Notes: generated by a model not told the origin, from the sequence alone. Shown: positions 27,064 to 35,788, counted from the first letter of the stretch. The stretch is DNA of 64,000 nucleotides from Reinekea marina (GCF_030409715.1 NZ_JAUFQI010000001.1:1797001-1861000), one strand, 5' to 3'. A program made the numbers and translations.

Positions 27064-27905
27064 GGCGGTTCATCCAACCCGATCAATACAACCTCGTTAA
27101 TTTAATGCTGCCAAACGGCGCACAAAGTGAATTGATGCGGTATATTGGGCGCACGCAAAGTGATTTGTTGAAAGACCCAGCTCAGCAGATGCGTTATGGC
27201 TATGTGAGTGGGAATGCGTTGCGTTGGGTGGATCCGTTGGGGTTGTGCGAGCCAGTAGATGCTGGTTATGTAGCAGCAGCAGACCCTAATAAAAAAGAAG
27301 ATAGATATAAAGCATTACAGGGAAAAATTAAGAATGGAGACTCACTTGATGCGGTTGAGGTAGCGATAGTCCAACAAGACTTACTTAAAGATGGTCACGA
27401 CCTTGGTAAGTGGGGGGTAAATAAAGATGGAGTCGATGGTAGTGCAGGAAGTCAAACAAAATTGGCAATAGAGAAAGAATTAGCTCCATACCAAGGCCGA
27501 CTTGTTCCAGTTAAATTACCTGGAGTAGGCGATACCTATCTTGATCGAGACTTTAAGGAAAATGTCGAGGATTTCATTTCCTCTGCTGGAGGAAAGGGTG
27601 TTAATGTAAGTGTTAATTCAGCCTATCGAACTCCTGAATATCAAAAAAATGTAATTGGTACCGATCCAAACTCTATTACACCAGCAACTAATAGTTTACA
27701 TTCAGCAAGGTTGGCGATTGACGTAAATTATTCTTCACTGTCAGACATCGAAGGAGGTTTGACGGGTGATAAACAACGTGAAGCCATCAAACAAGCAGCC
27801 AATGATGCAGGAATTAGCTGGGGTGGATATTTCAACAAACCAGATAAACCACATTTTTATGTTGATCCTGGTATAGATAGAAAAGAGTTGATTATGAATG
27901 CTTAG
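27033..27905 (+). CDS. Rhs tip with M15-type peptidase toxin (unit 10)
   Basis: 290 residues from the in-frame ATG (MDARWYNPTVGRF) after the core frameshift. DPLGL ends at residue 71. The CT starts CEPVDAGYVAAADP, akin to unit 1. It has a DGVDGSAGSQTKLAI stretch like a peptidoglycan-binding repeat, then VNSAYRTPEYQ, SLHSARLAIDV and KPHFYVDPG. His223, Asp230 and His274 match the zinc ligands of M15 (VanY/DD-carboxypeptidase-like) peptidases. Inference: a cell-wall peptidase tip. The next gene encodes a lipoprotein, consistent with a periplasmic target. Confidence 0.75.
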   Translation: MDARWYNPTVGRFIQPDQYNLVNLMLPNGAQSELMRYIGRTQSDLLKDPAQQMRYGYVSGNALRWVDPLGLCEPVDAGYVAAADPNKKEDRYKALQGKIKNGDSLDAVEVAIVQQDLLKDGHDLGKWGVNKDGVDGSAGSQTKLAIEKELAPYQGRLVPVKLPGVGDTYLDRDFKENVEDFISSAGGKGVNVSVNSAYRTPEYQKNVIGTDPNSITPATNSLHSARLAIDVNYSSLSDIEGGLTGDKQREAIKQAANDAGISWGGYFNKPDKPHFYVDPGIDRKELIMNA

Positions 27906-27915
27906 GAGAGTTTAA

Positions 27916-28320
27916 ATGATTAAACGAATGATTTGGTTATTCTGCTTTTTGTGCTCTTCTTGTGGATTCACGGAACAAAACATTACGAACTGCGAATTCC
28001 CAATCGCTGGCACCTTTAGTTCAATGGAATACAATTCTGAGTCAGGTGATTGGCTTGGTATCGCGTTTCTAATAATCAAAGCTTCGGATGGGAGTTTTAA
28101 TATAGATTTTCAATCTGCTGAAGGCGAACCTCGAGATATATCTAAAGCAGAATTGATCACTAATGGTTGCATGTTTCAAATGAAAATATCTGAAGTGAAC
28201 GGATACGTGGGGAGCCTCTTTGGTGAGTTTTCAGCAGAGGGAGTGATAAATGCTCAATTCAGTGATGGCATGTTATCACCACGTGGAAATAAGACTTTTT
28301 TTGTTAAAAGAGTCAAGTAA
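27916..28320 (+). CDS. Lipoprotein, putative immunity of unit 10
   Basis: 134 residues with a strong ribosome-binding site (AGGAGAG). MIKRMIWLFCFLCSSCGF is a lipoprotein signal with the lipobox LCSSC, so the mature protein is anchored at Cys16 in the periplasm. The body is a small beta-rich domain of unknown family. Its location matches the predicted peptidoglycan peptidase encoded just upstream. Confidence 0.7.
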   Translation: MIKRMIWLFCFLCSSCGFTEQNITNCEFPIAGTFSSMEYNSESGDWLGIAFLIIKASDGSFNIDFQSAEGEPRDISKAELITNGCMFQMKISEVNGYVGSLFGEFSAEGVINAQFSDGMLSPRGNKTFFVKRVK

Positions 28321-28651
28321 TTTGAGTGTCTAAGTCGAAGAGAATCTATCTATAGATTTGTAAACAGAATCATAGTTATACGGGCAGGTACTCTATAAAA
28401 TAAAGCTGACCAAAACGCCAAGAGCTTGCGCAATACGCAATCAGCGCCATCAACCAAGCCGATTACCAAGCGTATCGTCAGCTAACGTACTTGCCAAACC
28501 AAGTAGCGGGTTTGTATGGCCAATTGTTGTCGCAAAACCTCTACCAAGCCGGCAATAAAGAGACCAAAGTCAGCGGGCACCTAAAAGGCTTACAAGCAAA
28601 ACTCTATTTCCACAGTGATTACCAAAACAGCACACTGCGAGTGAGCGGCAT
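28321..28651 (+). pseudogene. Last rhs core fragment of the array
   Basis: After a degenerate A motif (28378-28402), an rhs core piece runs from about 28419 (QELAQYAISAINQ) to 28650 (LRVSGI). It is cut by the second transposase element and no toxin is attached. This is the right end of rhs homology in the window. Confidence 0.7.
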
Positions 28652-29909
28652 AACTTAATAGGACAGACACTTTAATATTAATAGTCAGCAAGTTAACTGT
28701 AATCACTAGTACTATGAAGTGATCCTGTATCCTTTGTTATTCTTGATTGACGCAGGCGTTAAAAGCGCGAAATTCAGGATGCACAAAGCCTTCAGCTCCC
28801 TGAATTATTGGGATCTGAATATGAAGTTGGAATTAGGTAAGAATAGGGCTAGTAGCAGGCACTCTCTGATAACCCAAATGGGTACATTTAAACTTCACGG
28901 AACTTAATGAGCCTGCCATGACTTTAAAACTGGTTTCAAAATACTTCACATTCTGAAGCCAGTTTTTAGGGTCTATTTTTAACCGCTCAAGAATAGGCGG
29001 AAGTGATTGGTCAATAGCGCCGCGCTTGTCGTTTCTTAAAATGCGACCCGTCCAATCTAATAACTCTAAATAGTCGGTGAGTTTAAAAGGAAGGCCGGTA
29101 GGCATGGGTTCACGCGGGTTCCCGATGAACATCAATAAAACGTTAGGCTGGGTTAGATTTAAGGCGTCTGGTTTGGTACGTTTCGCTGCGTCGATCCGTT
29201 TTTTAGCTGAGGTGTGTTCAGAGGTTTCTGGGCTTTCAGCCATTTTCGCTCGAATAGGGTTAAGATCAACATAAGCCAAGCAGGCCGCTAGGGCTTTGTC
29301 GTCCAATAGCGCTTGCGATTTGAATCGTCCTTCCCAGAATTTGCCAGTACAAACATCTTCGCGGTTGGCTTCACGGGCAATGTGTTCATTCAGCACTTTC
29401 ATGAACCAGCTGATGTTCCCCAATCGTTCACGCCATAGCTCAGCCACTTGGTTCACCACGTAAAGCTCCGCCTCACAAAGATCGTCACCGCGAACATAGC
29501 GATTAACTATGAGATTGCCCCTAAACAACTGAGACCAACGCTCAAGCACCTTAAAATCAGTTAGTTGCGCCTGCTCAGAACTGTTGATGAACAAAACCAC
29601 ATGATAATGATTAGACATAACCGCATAAGCACACACATCAATGCAAATCACTTGGCCGAGCGCTAAGATCTTCTGCTCAACCCAGCTTCGACGGTGCTCA
29701 TAGCTTACTTGCGTGTAGGGGTCGAACCCACACAGAAAGGCTCGACGAACACAGCGAGACGCGCAGTGATAATAGGGTGTAGCGTCAACGGCGATCTGAC
29801 ACTTCCTTGGTTTTGGCATAATCGAATCCTTGAATATGCAATGTAAGCTGTATATGTAACCAGTTGTCGGTGTGGGCGTCAAGGGTTAGAGTGTGTGTCC
29901 TGTTAAGTT
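28652..29909 (-). mobile_element. HUH transposase (RAYT-like) element, copy 2
   Basis: 1258 bp with the same ends as copy 1: AACTTAATAGGACAGACAC on the left, and GTGTGTCCTGTTAAGTT closing at 29909. Its left flank is rhs core and its right flank is ordinary chromosomal DNA, so it marks the right border of the array. Its length differs from copy 1 by exactly the 12-bp indel in the transposase gene. Confidence 0.8.
28833..29882 (-). CDS. Y1/REP-associated-type transposase, copy 2
   Basis: 349 residues; the likely start is MPKPRKCQIAVD at 29819. It has the same HUH (NHYHVVLFIN) and Tyr (CLAYVDLNPIRAKM) motifs as copy 1, with the uninterrupted FWEGRFKSQALL sequence that is the family norm, so this copy looks like the intact form. 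It differs from copy 1 by a modest number of residues, enough to show the two are not a very recent duplication. Confidence 0.85.
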   Translation of the reverse strand: MTPTPTTGYIYSLHCIFKDSIMPKPRKCQIAVDATPYYHCASRCVRRAFLCGFDPYTQVSYEHRRSWVEQKILALGQVICIDVCAYAVMSNHYHVVLFINSSEQAQLTDFKVLERWSQLFRGNLIVNRYVRGDDLCEAELYVVNQVAELWRERLGNISWFMKVLNEHIAREANREDVCTGKFWEGRFKSQALLDDKALAACLAYVDLNPIRAKMAESPETSEHTSAKKRIDAAKRTKPDALNLTQPNVLLMFIGNPREPMPTGLPFKLTDYLELLDWTGRILRNDKRGAIDQSLPPILERLKIDPKNWLQNVKYFETSFKVMAGSLSSVKFKCTHLGYQRVPATSPILT

Positions 29910-29920
29910 CCTCGTTAATT

Positions 29921-30313
29921 CTATTGCTGCTCTAACCAACTTGCTAATGGCTCCCAGTACATTTTATGCCAGCCTCCGTTTAGGTGTTCAGCTGAACCTT
30001 CTGGGCACCCTGTATGATTCAATGTAATGGTGCATTCTCCGTTAGCTTCAGAAAACTCTAGCTTAACAATTGAATATGTATTTTCAGGCCAATTTGCTGG
30101 GCGCCATGCTTGTACGATGAGTGCGTTAGGCTGTATGTCGATAAATCGTCCTTCAATTTTGCCGCCATGCACACTGAAGGGTTCTCCGGCTTTAGGCGTT
30201 ATCTTTGCGCCGTCATTGGTAAAGGCTGCATGTTTTTCTGGGTTTATGTAGGCATCAAATACGTCGCTTAGCGATGCTTTAAAAGTGACTTCTTGAGTGA
30301 ATGCTGTTGTCAT
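29921..30313 (-). CDS. SRPBCC/AHSA1-domain protein
   Basis: 130 residues of the START-like hydrophobic-cavity fold: FKASLSDVFDAYINPEKHAAF at the start, VQAWRPANWPENTYS in the middle, HTGCPEGSAEHLNGGWHKMYWEPLASWL at the end, as in AHSA1-like proteins. It is divergent from an ArsR gene with an operator-like palindrome between. Ligand unknown. It begins right beyond the array edge. Confidence 0.85.
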   Translation of the reverse strand: MTTAFTQEVTFKASLSDVFDAYINPEKHAAFTNDGAKITPKAGEPFSVHGGKIEGRFIDIQPNALIVQAWRPANWPENTYSIVKLEFSEANGECTITLNHTGCPEGSAEHLNGGWHKMYWEPLASWLEQQ

Positions 30314-30338
30314 GTGGGGCTCCTAGTGATTAATACAG

Positions 30339-30354
30339 TTAACCAAATGGTTAA
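30339..30354. promoter_or_regulatory. Operator-like palindrome between the AHSA1 and ArsR genes
   Basis: TTAACCAAATGGTTAA is a near-perfect palindrome. A second related site with the half AAATGGTTAA sits at 30397-30410, next to the arsR-family start. The pair is a likely autoregulatory binding site. Confidence 0.6.
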
Positions 30355-30420
30355 GTATTGTCAGGATAGTCGATGCAATCAGTATTTGCAATACTAAACT
30401 AAATGGTTAATCATTGAGGA

Positions 30421-30774
30421 ATGCAAAAAAATACCGTATTACCCAAAAATGATGACCTCGATCTAGTGTTCAAAGCGCTGGCAGACCCAACACGTAGGCA
30501 CTTTATTGAAGTGCTGAAGCAAGCAGACGCAACCGTTGGCGAGCTAGCCGAGCCTTTGGCTATGTCACTTCCGGCAGCCTCAAAGCACATTAGTGTATTA
30601 ACGTCAGCAGGGCTGGTCTCTAAAACTAAGGTTGGCCGAGTATATCGTTGCCACTTCCAGCCAGAAGCGATGCTGACGGCAAATGAATGGCTTGAGCAGA
30701 ATAGAGAGGCTTGGAATGATCGCTTAGACGCGCTTTCGGATTTTCTTGAATCAAACACTAATGAGGCCACATGA
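30421..30774 (+). CDS. ArsR-family transcriptional regulator
   Basis: 117 residues with the winged-helix signature FKALADPTRRHFIEVL, then TVGELAEPLAMSLPAASKHISVLTSAGLV. The usual metal-site cysteines are missing, as in the ArsR members paired with AHSA1 proteins. GAGGA touches the ATG, so initiation may be weak or leaderless. It overlaps the following AHSA1 gene by ATGA. Confidence 0.85.
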   Translation: MQKNTVLPKNDDLDLVFKALADPTRRHFIEVLKQADATVGELAEPLAMSLPAASKHISVLTSAGLVSKTKVGRVYRCHFQPEAMLTANEWLEQNREAWNDRLDALSDFLESNTNEAT

Positions 30775-31211
30775 CAAACACCAGTTTAGCATTAGTCGTT
30801 AAGAAAACCTTGGCGGCATCACCAGAACGGGTTTTTAATGCCTGGACTCATAAAGAAGCGCTGAAAAAGTGGTGGGGCCCTAAAGGGGTGACATGCCATG
30901 AAGCCGATATAGACTTACGCGTAGGTGGCAAATACCAAATAGGTAATACACTGCCAGATGGGAATGTTGTATGGATACGTGGGCAGTTCGTGGCGATTGA
31001 AACCAACAAAAAGCTCGTTTATACCTGGGGAACTGACGCTGAAAACTCAGACCTAGAGCGGGTAACCGTGAAGTTTAAGCCAATGGGCGAAACCACAGAA
31101 GTTACCGTTATTCATGAAAAAATCGCCACACAAGCTTTGTTGGAGCAGCACACCCAAGGTTGGGAGGGTTGTTTGGCTGGGTTGGCAGGTTATGAGTTTG
31201 AGAGTGCTTAG
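30771..31211 (+). CDS. SRPBCC/AHSA1-domain protein
   Basis: 146 residues: KTLAASPERVFNAWTHKEALKKWWGPKG, VGGKYQI, EKIATQALLEQHTQGWEGCLAGL, the typical AHSA1 pattern. Start overlaps the arsR-family stop (ATGA), so the two are coupled. With the divergent gene at 29921 the locus holds two AHSA1 proteins around one regulator. A terminator follows at 31237. Confidence 0.85.
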   Translation: MTNTSLALVVKKTLAASPERVFNAWTHKEALKKWWGPKGVTCHEADIDLRVGGKYQIGNTLPDGNVVWIRGQFVAIETNKKLVYTWGTDAENSDLERVTVKFKPMGETTEVTVIHEKIATQALLEQHTQGWEGCLAGLAGYEFESA

Positions 31212-31236
31212 ATTTGTGATGTAGAGACGAACCTTT

Positions 31237-31270
31237 TCGCCTACTTTTCTTGGCGAATTTTTGTTTTTTA
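31237..31270 (+). terminator. Rho-independent terminator
   Basis: TTCGCC (31237-31242) pairs with GGCGAA (31253-31258), followed by a long T-rich run. It ends the arsR-AHSA1 transcript. The remaining ~220 bp to the next gene show only AT-rich DNA that may hold its promoter. Confidence 0.75.
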
Positions 31271-31489
31271 AGTTGAAATGGCTTTTCCCTTAAAAGTGAA
31301 TTTTGTAGGTAGATATTACTCGGCTTTCACTGCTCGTTGTATTCAATATAACCGAGATGGCTAAGGTTTCAGTAATGCATTGAATTGAACAAGTTCCTTT
31401 TTGGTGATATGGTCAAAAAATTGTTGAAAAAAATAATTAAACAGTAATAAGCGCTAAAACAAAACGATATTACCTCTCTATTAGGAGTA

Positions 31490-32389
31490 ATGAAGTCCGT
31501 GAAAAGAATATTATTAGTTGTTGGTTTAATCGTACTTATAGGTTGTGCACCCGAAACAGACAAGTCAAATAAAAATACCTCGATTGATTGCACAAATCCT
31601 TCTGATACAAATGGCTATGTGTTAGGCGTAGATACCATTATTAATAGCCACTCAGCTGGTCTAAACGCCAGTCATCCACTTGATATGGGTTTATATGTTG
31701 GAGTTTCATTTCAGGGTTTTGAGGAAAGTGAAATTGAAACAGCAAAATTATACTATCCAAACAATTTAGAATCTTCTGCTCCTTATTTAGTTACTTCTCA
31801 TTCTTATGGAACTCAAATTCATTTCTATAACGCATTCTTCGAATCATATTCTAAAACTAACGGTCTTCGTATAGCCCCAATGACTGGATATTGTGTTCAA
31901 ATAGTGCTGACTAATGGTATTACTTTTGCTAAAAAGTTTGACCTTGAACGTCCAGATGGATCTACTCCAATTATCGGTGAAATGCTTGTGCATTTTGATG
32001 ATTTCGATTCAATTACTTCTGGTGGCGATTATACTCGTGGATTGGCACTTCCAAGTCTAAGCTCAGCGAGTATAACGGAAACTGAGTTAACTTTTTCGAT
32101 GAATATTAACGACAGTCGAACGACGGAATACGCAATTAATATCCGTGACTCTGATGGATATCTAATCGCTGAGTACTTCACAGATGATGCATTAAATATA
32201 AAAAATGATGGGCAAAAGAATTATGTCATTAATTTTGGAAATATAGATACCGATTTATCGCCGGCTGAATTGGTTCTTAGATCAAACTATATGTTTGTAA
32301 TGACATACGATACAGGAAACATAGGCGACAGCTACAACCCATCTTGGTCTGAAATAAAGGCTACTTCAAAAGCAATATTTTTCAAATGA
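31490..32389 (+). CDS. Hypothetical lipoprotein, 299 aa
   Basis: MKSVKRILLVVGLIVLIGCAP is a lipoprotein signal with lipobox LIGC (Cys19), preceded by AGGAG. The body has beta-sandwich-like strands and Thr/Ser-rich segments; no family recognised. AT-rich, no operon partner. It may be a recent acquisition, lying between the array and a transposase remnant. Confidence 0.7.
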   Translation: MKSVKRILLVVGLIVLIGCAPETDKSNKNTSIDCTNPSDTNGYVLGVDTIINSHSAGLNASHPLDMGLYVGVSFQGFEESEIETAKLYYPNNLESSAPYLVTSHSYGTQIHFYNAFFESYSKTNGLRIAPMTGYCVQIVLTNGITFAKKFDLERPDGSTPIIGEMLVHFDDFDSITSGGDYTRGLALPSLSSASITETELTFSMNINDSRTTEYAINIRDSDGYLIAEYFTDDALNIKNDGQKNYVINFGNIDTDLSPAELVLRSNYMFVMTYDTGNIGDSYNPSWSEIKATSKAIFFK

Positions 32390-32438
32390 ATAGAGAGGTT
32401 GTAAAAATCAACACCGAATAGACTTTCAAATTGAATGT

Positions 32439-32464
32439 AAAAAACGCCTAGCTTGGCATTTTTT
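32439..32464. terminator. Probable bidirectional terminator
   Basis: An A-run, then CGCC, loop TAGCTT, GGC and T-run; stem AAAAAACGCC against GGCATTTTTT. It ends the lipoprotein gene. Confidence 0.6.
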
Positions 32465-32573
32465 GTAGCCCGAGAAAATTTACAGACCTATTTCCTCTTT
32501 GAATTAGAACATTCTCCAAAGTCGTTGAGTATTATGATGAACATGCGGTTAAACCGCCCTAGCTAAATTAAAT

Positions 32574-32760
32574 TGGCCGCTAGGGCTTAATCGTCTAATA
32601 AAGCTTGGGATTTGAATCCCTGGTTAGCATCCAGTTTCCAGAACATACCAATATAAGCATTTTCACGATTCGCCTCACGAGCAATATGTTCATTCAGCAC
32701 CTTCATGAACCAGCTGATGTTGCCTAGCCATGACGGTGTTCGTTGTTTATGTTCGAAAAG
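32574..32760 (-). pseudogene. Decayed transposase remnant of the RAYT type
   Basis: GGCCGCTAGGGCTT to CAGCTGATGTTGCC matches the middle of the two transposase genes (equivalent to 29284-29420), with many changes. It keeps the extra bases seen in copy 1 (CCCTGG then GCATCC), so it descends from that variant. The following bases (GACGGTGTTCGTTG) may be a second piece. A faint AATTAACGGGACA near 32798 may be an old element end. The rest of 32390-32899 has no gene. Confidence 0.65.
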
Positions 32761-32899
32761 CCACTTTCTCTATATCGTATTCATTTCAGCCAATTAACGG
32801 GACAATTCTTATGTAGCTGCCCCATGTTGGCTTTACCGAATTTTTTGACCCCGATTTTATTTCAGGGTCTGAGCTAATGGGTTAGTTCAGCTGTCCTGA

Positions 32900-34900
32900 T
32901 TATTTACCAACCACTCGCGTGATTTGCGTAAGTATTGCAGGCTCTAGTATCAATGACTTTGCGGTAGCTAATGTTTTCAATGAAACAGATCTTACATCAG
33001 CCGTAACGGGCGTTGAAGTCGCTCCACCTTGTTCCATAACCTTGAATATCAATTCATCGTCAGCCGTCCAAATGATATCCGTACTTACCCATTTTAAAGC
33101 GGAATTATCAAACCCAGGTTTAGCAGAGAAAACTCCTTCACTTATTGGAGCATCGTACGAATCATAAAGTTTACTTAAGTTGTGATTATCTGCTGTTTCA
33201 ATGTTGTATGCCCACAAGTCTGTGTGATCACTATTTTCTATATCAAGCGCCCAGTACAACTGCCATTGCCCTGTTGGAGAACGCTCTATATTTGTTTCAA
33301 GGTTGGTTGGAATGTTCGTCCCGGTCGTGTCTCTATTTACGATGTTTTGGACTACAGACGCGGCGATTGCTTCTTCGTTCGTTTGGTTTGTATTTGCAGT
33401 ATTTACATGAAGTAAATTATCTTTCGAATCGGCTGCGGAGTCAGAGCTTAACACCGATATGGAACTGTTGTTTGTATTCCAGTTCCAATTGTCGATGTCA
33501 TAATTTACAGTGCCTTCTAACCATTCAATATTAGTGGTTACAACGTTATTGGGCGACCATGTTGCAAATCGCCAATAGCCTGATGAAGCGTTGTCAGGAA
33601 CGTTCGAATGAGTAGAGCTTAGTCCCAGTAACCGACCATCAGGTGACCATTCATATTTAGACGTTGATGTACTAGCTGTATTAATCGGTAAATCCAATAT
33701 AGATTGATCAACGCCATTAAAGTAATACATAACAGAAGAGTCTGTAAAAACTATCTGAGTGGCAACATAGGGTGAAAAGGAGGTTATGCCGGGGGCTGCA
33801 ATCGGGCTGTTTATTTTTTGAGTAGTATCAGAACTCGGGCGCCAGTTAAATAGGTCATAAGTGTAGGGGGTTGAAGATGGGTCTGATGTGACTGTTGTTG
33901 AGCCGATAAAAAACAATTGGTTAGTGGCCCATTTCGCACTTCCTACTTTTATCGAAGTGAGCGCATTGTCTGCGGAGCTATTGTCCACTAATGTTGAAAT
34001 AGCCGAGTCTGCAGTCGGGTCAAAAATAGAGGCAGATGTGGTTGTTAAAAGTGACGCAAATGGTTTCTCCTCTAAAAATGTATTGTTGTCACTCCAAGTC
34101 AATGTGTCAAAAAATACTGATGTTTCGTTTGGGGTAATATCAACGTTCGTTAAACTGTTTGTATCAACCCAATACAGCTTATCTAGCGAAGTATCGCTAC
34201 TATGAGGCGCTTCAATGGCCAATACTGTACTATCGTTACTCCAGTAACTCGCCACGGCATTTTGATCTCTGTTTTCAAAGCCCATCTTAACCTTATGATT
34301 GATGCCCGTTTCAGAATCATATAAGTTTGCTTGCCAGACTGAGTTATTAAATTGTTGTGTATAGAATACAAAACGACCATTAGGCGAAATGTCGATTATG
34401 TGGTTAGAACTTGCACGAGAGTCCGCACTTTTTAGGTTAATCTGCTTTGCACTATAAGTTCCGGTTAAATAGAGGGGGCTCGTATTCGGCGTTTGTATTT
34501 CAGCGGTTCCACCATCAATAATTACAAAAGGCTCGGCTTTAATCTCGACGGTAATAGACTTTGTTGTAGTGTTGCCAACTTCATCAGTGACTGTAGAGGT
34601 TAGCTTCGTTGTTTGGTTGGGTGCAACGTCTAGGTTAAAGTTAAATAGGGCATGCTCATTGCTACTTTCAGATAGTGTTACGCCAGCCATATCACTCTTC
34701 CAAGTGACTTCTAAATCATCTAACTGGGTAATGTCATCATCAATAATAGAGTTTACTCGGAAAGTTGATCCTGGGAATGCCGTAATTGCAGGTGTTTGCA
34801 GTAGTAGGCTCGGTGCGTTTTTATCAGCACTCTGGTCTGGCAGCTTTACGCATGCCGATAACGTAAGTGCAGCAACCGCACTCCATAGCAGTTTATTCAT
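32900..34900 (-). CDS. Large lipoprotein with Ig-like and beta-propeller-like repeats
   Basis: 666 residues. MNKLLWSAVAALTLSACVK is a lipoprotein signal (lipobox LSAC, Cys17). Residues about 30-125 look like an Ig/cadherin-type domain (TSTVTDEVGNTTTKSITVEI). The rest has repeats such as ISPNGRFVFYTQ, WSPDGRLLGLS and RSPTGQWQLYW, the pattern of TolB/WD-like propellers. Likely envelope-anchored with a binding role. 44 bp downstream of the small envelope protein gene at 34945-35520, same strand, so probably co-transcribed. Confidence 0.75.
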   Translation of the reverse strand: MNKLLWSAVAALTLSACVKLPDQSADKNAPSLLLQTPAITAFPGSTFRVNSIIDDDITQLDDLEVTWKSDMAGVTLSESSNEHALFNFNLDVAPNQTTKLTSTVTDEVGNTTTKSITVEIKAEPFVIIDGGTAEIQTPNTSPLYLTGTYSAKQINLKSADSRASSNHIIDISPNGRFVFYTQQFNNSVWQANLYDSETGINHKVKMGFENRDQNAVASYWSNDSTVLAIEAPHSSDTSLDKLYWVDTNSLTNVDITPNETSVFFDTLTWSDNNTFLEEKPFASLLTTTSASIFDPTADSAISTLVDNSSADNALTSIKVGSAKWATNQLFFIGSTTVTSDPSSTPYTYDLFNWRPSSDTTQKINSPIAAPGITSFSPYVATQIVFTDSSVMYYFNGVDQSILDLPINTASTSTSKYEWSPDGRLLGLSSTHSNVPDNASSGYWRFATWSPNNVVTTNIEWLEGTVNYDIDNWNWNTNNSSISVLSSDSAADSKDNLLHVNTANTNQTNEEAIAASVVQNIVNRDTTGTNIPTNLETNIERSPTGQWQLYWALDIENSDHTDLWAYNIETADNHNLSKLYDSYDAPISEGVFSAKPGFDNSALKWVSTDIIWTADDELIFKVMEQGGATSTPVTADVRSVSLKTLATAKSLILEPAILTQITRVVGK

Positions 34901-34944
34901 CCTAATCTCCTTGGATGTAGTAGATTTATATCTTATAACTTGAA

Positions 34945-35520
34945 TTAATATTGAATGGAAAGTTGGCCCGATATAGCCGAAAAAGAATCAGAAAGTGGCG
35001 CAAGTTGGCCGGCCACCACAAATGACATACGTTGGTTTATTGGAACTTCTATCTTTGCTAAGAATTCTGCTGAAAGGGCTAGTGTACTCGGAGTCGCTAT
35101 CGCTTTGAGGACAGAGCCATTTTTTTGCCATTGAAACTGGTTCGATACAAAACTCATAGACCCTTGAATGCCTGCCCCAAGCCATATTTTTTTGTCACCC
35201 ATGATTAAATCGTGCTCTAAAACACCAGAAACACCAGCAGACATGAAGTTGCCACCAAACATACCTTCTTCTGCGGTTGGTACCGTTGGAATATAATTAA
35301 GTTGCAAGGCAGTCGTTGCGCGTAAGTGTTGTTCGACCAGAAGTGGCACACTGAAACCGCCAGCAAGAGATAATAAAGGGCCTGTTTCAAATGAGTCTGT
35401 ACTGATCGAAGCGTAACCAACTCCAGCAGTCACGAACGTCTGTTTTGCATCCCATTCTGCTGCATAGCAAACGTGAGTGAAAAGCAGTGCGCAAAGACAG
35501 ATTAAATTAGAAGTTTTCAT
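34945..35520 (-). CDS. Small outer-membrane-like or periplasmic protein
   Basis: About 191 residues from ATG 35520, chosen because AAAGGAAATT precedes it and MKTSNLICLCALLFTHVCYAAEW is a clean signal peptide. Alternating hydrophobic and polar residues (TFVTAGVGYASIST, LGAGIQGSMSFVSNQF, MSFVVAGQLAPL) and the terminal QLSIQY with C-terminal aromatic suggest a small beta-barrel. Function unknown. First gene of a pair with the lipoprotein that follows. Confidence 0.7.
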   Translation of the reverse strand: MKTSNLICLCALLFTHVCYAAEWDAKQTFVTAGVGYASISTDSFETGPLLSLAGGFSVPLLVEQHLRATTALQLNYIPTVPTAEEGMFGGNFMSAGVSGVLEHDLIMGDKKIWLGAGIQGSMSFVSNQFQWQKNGSVLKAIATPSTLALSAEFLAKIEVPINQRMSFVVAGQLAPLSDSFSAISGQLSIQY

Positions 35521-35704
35521 AATTTCCTTTAGGTGCATCAAAAGTCCATTTATATCGAAGAATCCTGCCTTTATTTCGGGCAACTAGCAATGTTGTGTGG
35601 CTGAAAATGAGAACGAGTGCAATAAATTATTGAATTGAGAGTAAGCTTAAAGTTGACTGAGAAATATTCTTTGCCATAGGAGTTTAGTTAAATCAAAGGT
35701 GTTT

Positions 35705-35788
35705 ATGACCTACTTAGGCTTTGGTTTTATCGGCTCGGTGGTATTTGGCGTGTCATTTTCGTGGGTTGTCCAATACATTAGCCTTTGA
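35705..35788 (+). CDS. Possible 27-residue membrane peptide
   Basis: MTYLGFGFIGSVVFGVSFSW plus VVQYISL, a single hydrophobic segment, with AAAGG about 7 bp upstream of the ATG. It lies in the 370-bp space before prfB. It could be chance; no homology evidence. Confidence 0.25.
   Translation: MTYLGFGFIGSVVFGVSFSWVVQYISL

Noticed and set aside
5533..29909. CRISPR array or integron
   Set aside because: Repeats are protein-coding rhs cores hundreds of bp long with unequal spacing; no Cas gene, integrase or attC-type structure was seen.
5533..29909. Complete type VI secretion rhs locus
   Set aside because: No vgrG, PAAR, EagR-type chaperone or rhs N-terminus is present, so delivery genes must be elsewhere if they exist.
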